Shown: piece after piece, positions 45,141 through 53,653 of the stretch | Numbering within the stretch: position 1 is the stretch's first letter | Layout: the number at the start of each line of letters is the position of its first letter | From: Hyphomicrobiales bacterium | Lineage (GTDB): Bacteria; Pseudomonadota; Alphaproteobacteria; Rhizobiales; Rhizobiaceae | DNA length: 64,000 nucleotides | Assembly (NCBI GenBank): GCA_017305935.1 | Contig: JAFKJU010000016.1 | Coordinates: forward strand, 142,151 to 206,150 | Reading direction: 5' to 3' | Made by a program: the position numbers and the translations under genes | The notes under the pieces: model-generated | The model's database searches: none | The model's input: only the letters and a program-made list of their open reading frames with translations | Told to the model about the DNA's origin: nothing

Positions 45141-46373
45141 ATGCGCGATTCTCCGATGCGTTGTCTCGCGTCGTCTTGTCCCCCGTGGAGTACCGTGTTG
45201 CGTCAGAAGCGTCGTCCGTCCCGGAAGCCTCGTTTTCGTGCTGAAAACTGGATGTCTCCTGCCGTCTTCGGCCTGGCCATGTGGCTTGGTTTCCCCTCGG
45301 CCCCCGCCTATGGCGATCTCGCCGGGCTGCTTGCCGGTCTCGATCGCGGCAGCGAAAGCTGGCGCATGGTGCTGACCAATTCGCCCGCCGGCTCGATCCA
45401 TCAGTCTGAACTGGCCTTTGCCGATCCGACGATCACCGGCGCGATTGGGGCCGATGCCGGCCTGGTGCTGCCCGATGGCCGCCGCGTGGCGATCGGACAG
45501 GTCAAGAAGGGCGACGGGACGCCGGACGAGGATCGGATCAACCGCCATGACAAGAAGGGGCGGGTGATCGCGGTGGAGAAGGTACTGCCGCCGAAGGATT
45601 TCTCGGCCGGTTCCGTGCTGCAGCGCACCTCCTCGCTTTTGACGCCGCAACTGGACGGCAAGGAGGCCCCCGGCTTCGTCAAGCCGAAGATCGGCGGCAA
45701 GGAGCTGCAGATCGCCGCCGCCTTCTATCGCAAGAAGGAACCGGCGGCAGCCGCCGGCGTGCCTTCGTTGCTTGCCGATCTCGTCACCAGCGACAAGGCT
45801 GACGTGCTGGCCACCGCCTATGCGCCGGCCGCTCCCGATTATTCCCGCGAATCGCCCTTCGATTCCATTCTCGCCAAGCCAGCCGATGACGGCCGTTTCG
45901 TGCCGAAGATCGGCCCTGAGGACCATGCCTGGGCCGCGAACGTGCTGCCGCCTTCCGTCTTTTCGCCGGCAGAGCAGCAATGCCTGGCCTCGGGCGTCTA
46001 TTTCGAGGCGCGTGGCGAGTCGGTGAAGGGCCAGGCGGCCGTCGCCCAGGTCATCCTCAACCGGGTGCGCAATCCCGCCTATCCCAAGACCATCTGCGGC
46101 GTCGTCTATCAAAACGAGGACTGGCGCAACCGCTGCCAGTTTTCCTTCGCCTGCGACCGCATCAAGGACCGGGTCAATTCGGAATATCACTGGAAGATCG
46201 CCCGCGACGTCGCCATGGCGGTGACGGCCGGAAAAATCTGGTTGCCCGAAGTGGGTTCGGCGACGCATTATCATGCGATCTACGTCTGGCCGCGCTGGGC
46301 GCGCAGCATGGAAAAGGTCGGCCGCATCGGGCTGCACGTCTTCTATCGCACCCATGGCGGCGGCTGGAGCTGA
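45141..46373 (+). CDS. SleB-like cell-wall hydrolase
   Basis: The 410-residue protein has a basic N-terminus and a hydrophobic segment near residues 38-57 (SPAVFGLAMWLGFPSAPAYG) that is a signal peptide or anchor. A long spacer follows, and a C-terminal Hydrolase_2 domain of the SleB/CwlJ type (about 280-400) with the catalytic-Glu block YFEARGESVKGQAAVAQVILNRV, the Cys-containing KTICGVVYQ and the late THYHA. SleB-type enzymes are lytic transglycosylases acting on peptidoglycan; in non-sporulating rhizobia they serve wall turnover. Starts at 45156 (ATG) or a later GTG are possible. It precedes the ATP synthase operon by 261 bases. Confidence 0.88.
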   Translation: MRDSPMRCLASSCPPWSTVLRQKRRPSRKPRFRAENWMSPAVFGLAMWLGFPSAPAYGDLAGLLAGLDRGSESWRMVLTNSPAGSIHQSELAFADPTITGAIGADAGLVLPDGRRVAIGQVKKGDGTPDEDRINRHDKKGRVIAVEKVLPPKDFSAGSVLQRTSSLLTPQLDGKEAPGFVKPKIGGKELQIAAAFYRKKEPAAAAGVPSLLADLVTSDKADVLATAYAPAAPDYSRESPFDSILAKPADDGRFVPKIGPEDHAWAANVLPPSVFSPAEQQCLASGVYFEARGESVKGQAAVAQVILNRVRNPAYPKTICGVVYQNEDWRNRCQFSFACDRIKDRVNSEYHWKIARDVAMAVTAGKIWLPEVGSATHYHAIYVWPRWARSMEKVGRIGLHVFYRTHGGGWS

Positions 46374-46634
46374 CGCGAGAATCGCCCGGTCCTCGCGCAG
46401 CCGGCGGCAGATTCTTTGCGCTATTGCGTCAGCATTCGCCTAAGGGTTTGAATTTTTACAGTAAAATAGACTCTGAACAACCGCAGCCCCCGCCTTGACT
46501 ATGCGGGCTGTCAAAACTATGTTGCCGGCGACTTCAAAACGGGTCGAAAGGTGCTATTTACCTGTGGACCATCCCTTCCTGGCTATCGGCAGATTGAGGC
46601 AGGAAAAGGACGGCAACGCAGATGGAGAAGCACC
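46374..46634. promoter_or_regulatory. upstream region of the F0 ATP synthase operon
   Basis: This 261-base stretch between the SleB-like gene and atpI is relatively A/T rich near 46440-46500 and probably holds the operon promoter. I could not assign boxes with confidence. A GGAGAAG ribosome site ends it, nine bases before the atpI ATG. Confidence 0.4.
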
Positions 46635-46979
46635 ATGACGGATAACCGGGACCAGGGTCTGGAGACGCGCCGCAAGCAGCTTGAAGCCGAATTGGCTGGG
46701 GTTCGCAAGCAGGCGGCGGATGAGCAGGGCAGCGAAAGACGCGCCGAGGAAAGCCGCAAGGGCTACGCCATGGCGATGAAGCTTTCCAGCGAGTTCATCG
46801 CAGCCATCGTCGTCGGCGCCATCCTGGGTTATCTGTTCGACCATTTCGTCGGCACCGCGCCCTGGGGGATGATCATTCTCCTGCTTCTGGGGTTCTGCGC
46901 CGGCGTGCTGAATGTGCTGCGATCGGCGGGTCTTGTGGCGAAGCCGCATCCCAGCGACAGGCAGCCGGGACATAAATAA
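46635..46979 (+). CDS. atpI: F0F1 ATP synthase assembly protein I
   Basis: The 114-residue protein has a charged N-terminal helix ([20 protein letters not shown]) and two membrane segments ([18 protein letters not shown] and [19 protein letters not shown]). This is the AtpI/Rru_A1700-like subunit that helps c-ring assembly and Mg2+ uptake. It is the first gene of the F0 operon. The ORF is open upstream, but the ATG at 46635 follows GGAGAAG. Confidence 0.93.
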   Translation: MTDNRDQGLETRRKQLEAELAGVRKQAADEQGSERRAEESRKGYAMAMKLSSEFIAAIVVGAILGYLFDHFVGTAPWGMIILLLLGFCAGVLNVLRSAGLVAKPHPSDRQPGHK

Positions 46980-47059
46980 GGCGGGCGGTCCTTCATGGGC
47001 CTTTCGTCTTCGAGAGAGGCCACCGCCCCACCGGCGGGAGACATGAAAGAGACCAGACC

Positions 47060-47812
47060 GTGTCAAACGATCCGATCCACCAGTTTGTGATCCAGAAGAT
47101 TGTTCCGATCGAGATTGGCGGCATGGACTTCTCGTTCACCAATGCCTCCCTGTTCATGGTGGCGAGCGCCGCCGTCGCTGCGGGTTTCCTGTACTTTGCG
47201 ACATCGTCGCGCAGCCTCATCCCGACGCGGGCCCAGTCGGTCGCCGAAATGTCCTATGAGTTCGTGGCCTCGATGCTAAGGGAAGGGGCGGGCAGTCACG
47301 GGATGAAGTTCTTCCCGATGGTGTTCTCGCTGTTCATGTTCGTGCTGACTGCAAACCTGCTCGGCATGATTCCGTATTTCTTCACCATCACCAGTCAGAT
47401 CATCGTCACCTTCGCCCTGGCCCTGCTCGTCATCGGCACGGTGCTGGTTTACGGTTTTTACAAGCACGGACTGCATTTCTTCCAGCTTTTCGTGCCCTCG
47501 GGCGTTCCGCCGGTCCTGTTGATCCTGGTCGTACCGATCGAGCTGATATCGTTCCTGTCGCGCCCGATCTCGCTTTCGGTTCGTCTTTTCGCCAATATGC
47601 TGGCGGGTCACATCACGCTGAAGGTGTTCGCGGGCTTCGTCGCCTCGCTTGGAACCCTCGGTGCGCTGGGTGTGGGCGGTGCCGTCCTGCCTCTTCTGAT
47701 GACGGTCGCCCTGACCGGTCTCGAATTCCTCGTCGCCTTCCTCCAGGCTTACGTCTTTGCGGTTCTGACTTGCATGTACCTCAACGACGCGATCCATCCC
47801 GGCGGGCACTAA
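47060..47812 (+). CDS. atpB: F0F1 ATP synthase subunit a
   Basis: The 250-residue membrane protein has the a-subunit core near its C-terminus: [18 protein letters not shown] with the essential Arg of the proton path, and a final helix with the conserved [15 protein letters not shown]. It forms the proton half-channels against the c ring. The start is a GTG (47060); an ATG at 47043 is out of frame. It lies second in atpI-atpB-atpE-atpF'-atpF, the separate F0 cluster of Alphaproteobacteria. Confidence 0.97.
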   Translation: MSNDPIHQFVIQKIVPIEIGGMDFSFTNASLFMVASAAVAAGFLYFATSSRSLIPTRAQSVAEMSYEFVASMLREGAGSHGMKFFPMVFSLFMFVLTANLLGMIPYFFTITSQIIVTFALALLVIGTVLVYGFYKHGLHFFQLFVPSGVPPVLLILVVPIELISFLSRPISLSVRLFANMLAGHITLKVFAGFVASLGTLGALGVGGAVLPLLMTVALTGLEFLVAFLQAYVFAVLTCMYLNDAIHPGGH

Positions 47813-47881
47813 GGATAACGACAACGGCGCCGTGCCGGCGCCAGTCATTCGCCGCAACAATCCATTCTAAGGAGTTCTATC

Positions 47882-48109
47882 ATGGAAGCGGAAGCAGCAA
47901 AGTTCATCGGCGCGGGTCTGGCTTGCCTCGGCATGGCCGGCACGGCTCTCGGCCTCGGCAACATCTTCGGCAGCTACCTCTCCGGCGCCCTGCGCAACCC
48001 GTCTGCCGCTGACAGCCAGTTCGGCCGTCTGGTATTCGGCTTCGCCGTTACGGAAGCTCTGGGCATCTTCTCGCTGCTCATCGCTCTCCTCCTGCTCTTC
48101 GCCGTCTGA
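47882..48109 (+). CDS. atpE: F0F1 ATP synthase subunit c
   Basis: The 75-residue hairpin protein has two membrane helices. The first is Gly/Ala-rich ([26 protein letters not shown]), followed by the polar loop LRNPSAA. The second carries the proton-binding Glu in [20 protein letters not shown]. Eight to twelve copies form the rotor ring. An AAGGAG ribosome site lies just upstream, fitting the high expression needed for this subunit. Confidence 0.98.
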   Translation: MEAEAAKFIGAGLACLGMAGTALGLGNIFGSYLSGALRNPSAADSQFGRLVFGFAVTEALGIFSLLIALLLLFAV

Positions 48110-48188
48110 TATTCGGCTGGGAATAGGGATCACGGCTCGTTTCTCGCGAGCCGTGATCCCGCATGATGCAGGACACCTGGAGGTGAGC

Positions 48189-48836
48189 ATGTTTGTGACT
48201 CCGGCTTACGCCGAAGAGACCCCGGCCGCAACCGCACCGGCGGGGCAGGACGCCGCCGCAACCGCGGCCCACGGCACAACCCCGGCTGCCGGCGAAACAC
48301 ACACGGAAACGGGCGTTGCCCATGAAGCCGGCCACGGCTCGGGCGTTTTCCCGCCGTTCGACACCACGACATTCCCGTCCCAGATTCTCTGGCTGGTCAT
48401 CACGTTCGGCCTGTTCTTCATGCTGATGAAGAAGGTCATCGTTCCGCGCGTCGGTACCATCATCGACAATCGCCAGGACCGTATCTCCCAGGATCTGGAT
48501 CAGGCTTCACGCCTGAAGGCCGAGGCCGACGCCGCCGTCGAGACCTATGAAAGGGAACTCGCCGCCGCCCGCGCCAAGGGCAACGAAATCGCCTCCGCCG
48601 CCCGCGACGCCGCCAAGGTCAAGGCCGATGCCGAGCGCGCCGCCGTCGAAGCCGATGTCTCGGCCAAGCTGGCCGCCGCCGAAGCGCGCATCGCCGACAT
48701 CAAGGCAAAGGCATTCGCCGATGTCGGCACGATCGCGGAAGAGACCGCCGGCACCGTCGTCGAGCAGTTGCTCGGCAAGCAGGTTCCGCAGGGCGACGTC
48801 GCCGCCGCCGTTGCCGCCGCAAAGCAGGAGGCTTGA
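48189..48836 (+). CDS. atpF': F0F1 ATP synthase subunit b'
   Basis: The 215-residue protein has a long Ala/Pro/His-rich N-terminal extension, then one membrane helix ([17 protein letters not shown], near 75-91), then a long charged coiled coil. It pairs with subunit b to form the peripheral stator stalk. The extension is typical of alphaproteobacterial b'. GGAGGTG just upstream fixes the ATG at 48189 over an earlier one at 48153. Confidence 0.95.
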   Translation: MFVTPAYAEETPAATAPAGQDAAATAAHGTTPAAGETHTETGVAHEAGHGSGVFPPFDTTTFPSQILWLVITFGLFFMLMKKVIVPRVGTIIDNRQDRISQDLDQASRLKAEADAAVETYERELAAARAKGNEIASAARDAAKVKADAERAAVEADVSAKLAAAEARIADIKAKAFADVGTIAEETAGTVVEQLLGKQVPQGDVAAAVAAAKQEA

Positions 48837-48843
48837 GACCAAC

Positions 48844-49329
48844 ATGGCATTCGATGCAACATTCTTTGCCCTTGTCGGCCTCGTTCTCTTCCTGGCGCTG
48901 ATCGTCTATCTCAAGGTGCCGGGCATGGTGGCCAAGAGCCTCGACGCCCGCGCCGATGAAATCCGCAACGAGCTGGCCGAAGCCAAGCGCCTGCGCGAAG
49001 AGGCCCAGCATCTGCTCGCCGAGTATCAGCGCAAGCGCAAGGAAGCCGAAGCGGAAGCCGCCGGCATCGTCGCTTCCGCCGAGCGCGAGGCGCAGGCCCT
49101 GACCGCCGAAGCCAAGCAGAAGACGGAAGAATTCGTCGCCCGCCGCAACGCGCTGTCGGAACAGAAGATCAAGCAGGCCGAGACCGATGCGATCAACGCC
49201 GTGCGCTCCGCCGCCGTAGACCTGGCGATCGCCGCTGCCGAAAACGTCATCGCCAAGAAGAGCGATGCCGCCGTGCAGTCCGATCTCTTCAACCGCGCCG
49301 TCGGCGACGTGAAGACGCGCCTCAACTAA
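48844..49329 (+). CDS. atpF: F0F1 ATP synthase subunit b
   Basis: The 161-residue protein has an N-terminal membrane helix (FFALVGLVLFLALIVYL) and a long amphipathic coiled coil rich in Ala, Glu, Lys and Arg. It pairs with b' in the stator. It begins seven bases after b' and is the last gene before a terminator. The F1 genes (atpHAGDC) are not in this window, as expected when F0 and F1 clusters are split. Confidence 0.96.
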   Translation: MAFDATFFALVGLVLFLALIVYLKVPGMVAKSLDARADEIRNELAEAKRLREEAQHLLAEYQRKRKEAEAEAAGIVASAEREAQALTAEAKQKTEEFVARRNALSEQKIKQAETDAINAVRSAAVDLAIAAAENVIAKKSDAAVQSDLFNRAVGDVKTRLN

Positions 49330-49357
49330 GCGGATGTCACCATCCTGGAATTTGAAG

Positions 49358-49382
49358 AACCGGCCTTAGTGGCCGGTTTTTT
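49358..49382 (+). terminator. terminator of the F0 operon
   Basis: AACCGGCC (49358-49365) and GGCCGGTT (49371-49378) form an eight-base-pair stem with a five-base loop, followed by TTTT. It lies 28 bases past the atpF stop. Confidence 0.88.
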
Positions 49383-49411
49383 GCTGTTCGGGCACCGGAT
49401 GGGAAGAACGC

Positions 49412-50059
49412 CTATTCCTCCGGACTGTCGGGCGCGGTCGCGCGAAACGGGCGGAAGCTGAGGCGGTGCAGCGGGCAGGGGCCGTGGGCATCGACGGCGC
49501 GGCGATGGGCGGGGGTCGGATAGCCGGCATGCGTCCCAAAACCGTAATGGGGATAGACGAGACCGGCGCGCGCCATCATCCGGTCGCGGGTCACCTTGGC
49601 GATGATCGATGCGGCGGCGATCGAAACCGAGCGGGCGTCGCCCTTGACCAGCGCCCTGCCGAAGCAGGGCAGGCCGGGCGGCACGTCGCGCCCGTCGACC
49701 AGCACCAGTTTCGGCGCGATGCACAGGCTCGCAACCGCACGGCGCATGGCGTCGAGGCTGGCCTTGCGGATATCGGTGGTATCGATGCGCCCCGGCCCGG
49801 AGGACGCGACGGAAACGGCGACGGCGCGGGCGAGGATAATCTCGTAGAGCGCTTCGCGCTCGGCAGCCGTCAGCTTCTTGGAATCGTTCAGCCCCTCTGG
49901 AATGGCGTCGGGGTCGAGGATGACGGCGGCAGCCACCACCGGGCCGGCCAGCGGCCCGCGCCCGGCCTCATCGGTGCCGGCCACCGGCCATTGCCCGGCA
50001 TGGCGGCCGGCAAGCTCATGGTTGAAATCCGGGACGAGGGGCAGGGGATCGAACAGCAT
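49412..50059 (-). CDS. rnhB: ribonuclease HII
   Basis: RNase HII removes single ribonucleotides and RNA primers from DNA. The 215-residue protein has the first catalytic pair in [19 protein letters not shown] near residues 27-45, the LVLVDG Asp near 120, and the C-terminal [15 protein letters not shown] block. The ORF is open 51 codons upstream, but the ATG at 50059 (MLFDPLPL) gives a normal length. It is convergent with atpF. Confidence 0.95.
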   Translation of the reverse strand: MLFDPLPLVPDFNHELAGRHAGQWPVAGTDEAGRGPLAGPVVAAAVILDPDAIPEGLNDSKKLTAAEREALYEIILARAVAVSVASSGPGRIDTTDIRKASLDAMRRAVASLCIAPKLVLVDGRDVPPGLPCFGRALVKGDARSVSIAAASIIAKVTRDRMMARAGLVYPHYGFGTHAGYPTPAHRRAVDAHGPCPLHRLSFRPFRATAPDSPEE

Positions 50060-50289
50060 CGGGGCATTCCGGAAAAAGCGGATTGCCGGTCTTCTACACG
50101 AAAACGCGGCAACCTGAAAAGCAGGGAGAATCGGGCGGCGTTCATGGAACGATGCGGCGGACCATGGACGCCCGCCCGATCTCCTGCAAGCCCCGCCGGA
50201 AGGACCGGTCATGGTCCGTCAGGGGCGGCGGACCGGCGGGGCATTCCGGCGGCGAGGCGGTGGAACGCCGACCGGAAATTTCTGTCTCC

Positions 50290-50310
50290 GAGCATTTCCT
50301 GGAAATGCTC
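50290..50310. repeat. perfect palindrome, possible core-less relative of the dispersed repeat (copy C)
   Basis: GAGCATTTCC and GGAAATGCTC flank a single base. The arms equal those of copy B with two more paired bases, but the AAAAGTGTGAAGCGG core is missing. A second hairpin, CCGGCAAG (50311-50318) with CTTGCCGG (50331-50338), follows directly. Both lie past the stop of the leftward radical SAM gene and could mark its transcript end. Confidence 0.6.
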
Positions 50311-50350
50311 CCGGCAAGGACACTGCGCGGCTTGCCGGAATTGTAGCGGT

Positions 50351-51508
50351 TTACAGCAGTTGAAGCTGCACGCCGCTGCCGCTCGGCGGCACGAACAGGT
50401 CATCGCGCAGATGCATGCCGCGCCGGCCGAGGCCGAGCCGCTTGACGGCCATCTCGAAGCGGCGGCCGATCTGCCAGGCATAGGGACCGCTGCCCTTCAT
50501 GCGCTTGCCGAATTCGGCGTCGTAATCCTTGCCGTCGCGCATCGAGCGCACCAGCGACATCACATGCCGGTAGCGGTCGGGATAGTGTTGCAGCAGCCAG
50601 TCGCGAAACAGCGGGCTGACCTCCAGCGGCAGGCGCAGCAGCACATAGCTGGCTTCGGTCGCGCCCGCGGCATGGGCGGCGTCGAGGATGCGCTCGATCT
50701 CATGGTCGTTGAGCGCCGGGATGATCGGCGACACCAGCACGCTGGCGGGAATGCCGGCCTCGGTCAGCGCCTTGATGGCGTCGAGCCGGCGGCCCGGTGT
50801 GGCGGCGCGCGGCTCCATCGCCCGCGACAGCTTGCGGTCCAGCGTGGTCACCGAGATGCCGACCTTGGCGAGGCCGCGCGAGGCCATGTCCTGCAGGATA
50901 TCGATATCGCGCAGCACCAGCGCCGACTTGGTGACGATGGCGACCGGATGGTTGGCCTTCTGCAACACTTCCAGGATCTGGCGCATGATGCGCCATTCGC
51001 GCTCGATCGGCTGGTAGGGATCGGTGTTGGTGCCGATGGCGATGGTGCGCGGCTTATAGCCGGGCTTGGCCAGTTCCCTCTCCAGAAGCCTCGGCGCATC
51101 CGGCTTGGCAAACAGCCGGGTCTCGAAATCGAGGCCGGCCGACAGGCCCATATAGCTGTGGGTCGGGCGGGCAAAGCAATAGATGCAGCCATGCTCGCAG
51201 CCGCGATAGGGATTGACCGAGCGATCGAAAGGAATGTCGGGGGAATCGTTGCGGGTGATCGCGGTGCGCGGCTTCTCGACCTGGACCTCGGTCTTCAGCG
51301 CCGGCAACTCGTCGAGCGTCTGCCAGCCATCATCGAAGGCGACATGCTCGCGCGGCTCGAAACGTCCCTCGGGGTTCAGCCCGGCGCCGCGGCCGCGGCG
51401 GCGCGACCCGTCGATCCTGAGGCCGGACGCCGCCAGCATCGCATCGGCGAACTCCGCCGTATTGGCGGGCTGAAAGGCAGCCCGACCCACATGAGACAGA
51501 TCGTTCAT
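50351..51508 (-). CDS. PA0069-family radical SAM protein
   Basis: The 385-residue protein has the radical SAM cluster motif in RGCEHGCIYCFARPTHSY (Cys at CxxxCxxC near residues 103-110), a TIM-barrel-type body with IGTNTDPYQPIE and VTKSALVLRDIDIL, and a C-terminal region without a second cluster motif. It is the rhizobial PA0069 family, related by fold to spore photoproduct lyase. The substrate is unknown; DNA repair has been suggested only by distant similarity. It is transcribed alone, with palindromes after its stop. Confidence 0.92.
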   Translation of the reverse strand: MNDLSHVGRAAFQPANTAEFADAMLAASGLRIDGSRRRGRGAGLNPEGRFEPREHVAFDDGWQTLDELPALKTEVQVEKPRTAITRNDSPDIPFDRSVNPYRGCEHGCIYCFARPTHSYMGLSAGLDFETRLFAKPDAPRLLERELAKPGYKPRTIAIGTNTDPYQPIEREWRIMRQILEVLQKANHPVAIVTKSALVLRDIDILQDMASRGLAKVGISVTTLDRKLSRAMEPRAATPGRRLDAIKALTEAGIPASVLVSPIIPALNDHEIERILDAAHAAGATEASYVLLRLPLEVSPLFRDWLLQHYPDRYRHVMSLVRSMRDGKDYDAEFGKRMKGSGPYAWQIGRRFEMAVKRLGLGRRGMHLRDDLFVPPSGSGVQLQLL

Positions 51509-51649
51509 TGGTCATCTCCGGTCGAGTGCGGTGCGACGCACTCCCTGGTTCCTGATTAAATTCCTATCCCGGAAACGAGAACATTGCAAGAACAAAATGC
51601 GGAACGCTTGCCCTTGGCCTTTTGTGCTGCGATGCGGTAAAGAGAGGAT

Positions 51650-52192
51650 ATGCTGACGATCCTGATGGAAACCCGCAATCACGAGGCTGAACTGGCGCAG
51701 ACCCTGTCGGTGCTGGTCGCCGGCGCGGTCGAGGGGCTGGTCAGCGACGTGGTGATTCTCGATTGCGGTTCGCACGATGGTTCGTCGCTGGTGGCAGATG
51801 CCGCTGGCTGCCGTTTCTATCGTGACTGGGAGATCAGCACGGTACTCGAATCGGTGCGCGGCGACTGGCTGCTCATTATCGAGCCGGGCGCACGGCCGCT
51901 GAGCGGGTGGATTGACGAGATCGCCGATTATGTCGGCTTCGGCCGCCAGCCGGCGCGCTTTTCGCTGTCGCGGCATGATCGCCCGCCGGTGTGGCGGCGC
52001 TGGCTGAGGAAGGAAGGGCCGTTGGAATGCGGTTTGCTGATCGCCCGGCGCCAATCGCTGGCTTACGTCGGGCCGGGCATGCGGCTTGCCGATCTGGCGA
52101 CGGCGGCAAAGCCGGTGCGGCTGAAAAGCGAGATCGTGCCGGCCCGGGCGATGCGGCAGGTGCGGGATGAGAGCATAATCCGACCGGAGTGA
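51650..52192 (+). CDS. small glycosyltransferase-like protein
   Basis: The 180-residue protein resembles a short family 2 glycosyltransferase: MLTILMETRNHEAELAQTLSVLV at the start, VVILDCGSHDGS near 45, and GDWLLIIEPGARPLSGW near 80, which replaces the usual metal-binding DxD with EPG. The C-terminal half is short and basic. Loss of DxD means it may not be an active metal-dependent enzyme. GAGAGG precedes the ATG. Neighbours do not suggest a polysaccharide pathway. Family placement is moderate. Confidence 0.75.
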   Translation: MLTILMETRNHEAELAQTLSVLVAGAVEGLVSDVVILDCGSHDGSSLVADAAGCRFYRDWEISTVLESVRGDWLLIIEPGARPLSGWIDEIADYVGFGRQPARFSLSRHDRPPVWRRWLRKEGPLECGLLIARRQSLAYVGPGMRLADLATAAKPVRLKSEIVPARAMRQVRDESIIRPE

Positions 52193-52212
52193 AACGAGGA
52201 TCGAACAGCGCT

Positions 52213-52761
52213 CTAAGCCTTGCCGCGCTTCAGGTGCTCGTCGAGCCGCGGCATGATTTCCACGAAATTGCAGGGCATGTGGCGATAGTCGAGCTGTGCC
52301 GCCAGAATGCCGTCCCAGGCATCCTTGCAGGCGCCGGGGGAGCCCGGCAGCACGAAGATGAAGGTGGCGTTGGCGACACCGCCGGTGGCGCGCGACTGGA
52401 TGGTCGAGGTGCCGATCTTGTCGTAGGAGATGCGGTGGAAGACTTCGGAAAAGCCGTCCATGCGCTTTTCGAACAGCGGCTCCAACGCTTCCGGCGTGAC
52501 GTCGCGGCCGGTAAAGCCGGTACCGCCGGTAGTAATCACCACGTCGATGTCCCAGTCCTTTGTCCAGGATTCGACCTGATCGCGAATCGTCTGCTTGTCG
52601 TCAGGGACGATGGCGCGGGCGACGAGGCGATGGCCGGCCGCCTCGATGCGGGCGGCTAAGGTGTCGCCGGAGCGGTCGTCGGCGGTTGTGCGGGTGTCGG
52701 AGACAGTGAGCACGGCGATGCCGACGGGGATGAAGGGGCGGTTTTCGTCCAGACGCGCCAT
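52213..52761 (-). CDS. moaB: molybdenum cofactor biosynthesis protein B
   Basis: MoaB binds molybdopterin, with adenylation activity in some members. The 182-residue protein has AVLTVSDTRTTADDRSGD near 17-34, the phosphate loop ITTGGTGFTGRD near 80, and the LPGSPGACKDAWD block near 140. A TTG one codon upstream is open, but the ATG at 52761 follows AGGAG and overlaps the ispE stop by one base (TGATG), so it is coupled to ispE. Confidence 0.94.
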   Translation of the reverse strand: MARLDENRPFIPVGIAVLTVSDTRTTADDRSGDTLAARIEAAGHRLVARAIVPDDKQTIRDQVESWTKDWDIDVVITTGGTGFTGRDVTPEALEPLFEKRMDGFSEVFHRISYDKIGTSTIQSRATGGVANATFIFVLPGSPGACKDAWDGILAAQLDYRHMPCNFVEIMPRLDEHLKRGKA

Positions 52762-53642
52762 CAATGATCTCCTGCTCGGGTTGCGGTCGCCTCGACGAAC
52801 CAGTCCGGCTTTTCCGCACGAATCGCAGCGCAGGCATGCCCGGCGCTATGCGTATCGTCGAACACGCCGAAAGCCGTGGCGCCGGAGCCCGACATGCGGG
52901 CAAACCGCGCGCCGTGGGCGGCCAGCAGGCCGAGCGCGTCGCCGATCTCGGACACCAGTGCCCGCGCCGGGTTTTCGAGGTCGTTGCGCGTCGCGGCGAG
53001 CCAGGCCAGCCAACCGTCGTCGGCGGGCAGCGGACGCGGCAGCGGCGGGTGGGTCTTCACCGTCAGGCGGCGAAAGATGTCCGGCGTCGAGACCGGCAGC
53101 AGCGGATTGACCAGAACCATTGGCAGGACAGGCAGGCTGGCGAGCGGCGTGATCTTCTCGCCGATGCTTTCGGCGAGGAGCGGCCGGCTGGCAAAACACA
53201 TCGGCACATCGGCGCCGAGTGTCAGCAGCAGCGCGTCGAGCCCTGCGACCGGGTTTTCCACCCGCCACAGGCGCATCAGCGCGCGGATGCAGGCGGCGGC
53301 ATCGGCCGAGCCGCCGCCGATGCCCGATGCGATCGGCAGGTTCTTTTCGAGATGCAGGGAAACCGGCGGCGCCGGCCGCCCTTTGGCTAGGAGCAGGGCG
53401 CGCAAACCATCGCGGGCACGGATCACCAGATTGTCGCCCGCCTCCGATATCAGCCCCGCGCCGAAACGCCCCGACAGCGCGAAGACATCGCTGCCGGCCG
53501 GCATGGCGGTGACGCGGTCGCAGAGCTGCGCGAAGGCGACCACGCTTTCCATGCGATGATAGCCGTCGGGCCTTTGCCCGACGACAGACAGCGCCAGATT
53601 GATCTTGGCCGGCGCCGCTTCGGTGATCGCCTGTTCATGCAT
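52761..53642 (-). CDS. ispE: 4-diphosphocytidyl-2-C-methyl-D-erythritol kinase
   Basis: IspE phosphorylates CDP-ME in the MEP isoprenoid pathway. The 293-residue GHMP kinase has the early AAPAKINLALSVVGQRPDGYH, the ATP loop LPIASGIGGGSADAAA near 105, and the C-terminal MSGSGATAFGVF near 255. It lies between the TPR gene upstream and moaB downstream on the same strand. A polyprenyl diphosphate synthase, which uses products of the same pathway, lies about 2 kb upstream on this strand. Confidence 0.95.
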   Translation of the reverse strand: MHEQAITEAAPAKINLALSVVGQRPDGYHRMESVVAFAQLCDRVTAMPAGSDVFALSGRFGAGLISEAGDNLVIRARDGLRALLLAKGRPAPPVSLHLEKNLPIASGIGGGSADAAACIRALMRLWRVENPVAGLDALLLTLGADVPMCFASRPLLAESIGEKITPLASLPVLPMVLVNPLLPVSTPDIFRRLTVKTHPPLPRPLPADDGWLAWLAATRNDLENPARALVSEIGDALGLLAAHGARFARMSGSGATAFGVFDDTHSAGHACAAIRAEKPDWFVEATATRAGDH

Positions 53643-53653
53643 ACGGGGGGCGC

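Noticed and set aside
49466..51559. 697-codon rightward frame opposite rnhB and the radical SAM gene
   Set aside because: Shadow of two well-supported leftward genes; no recognisable domain.
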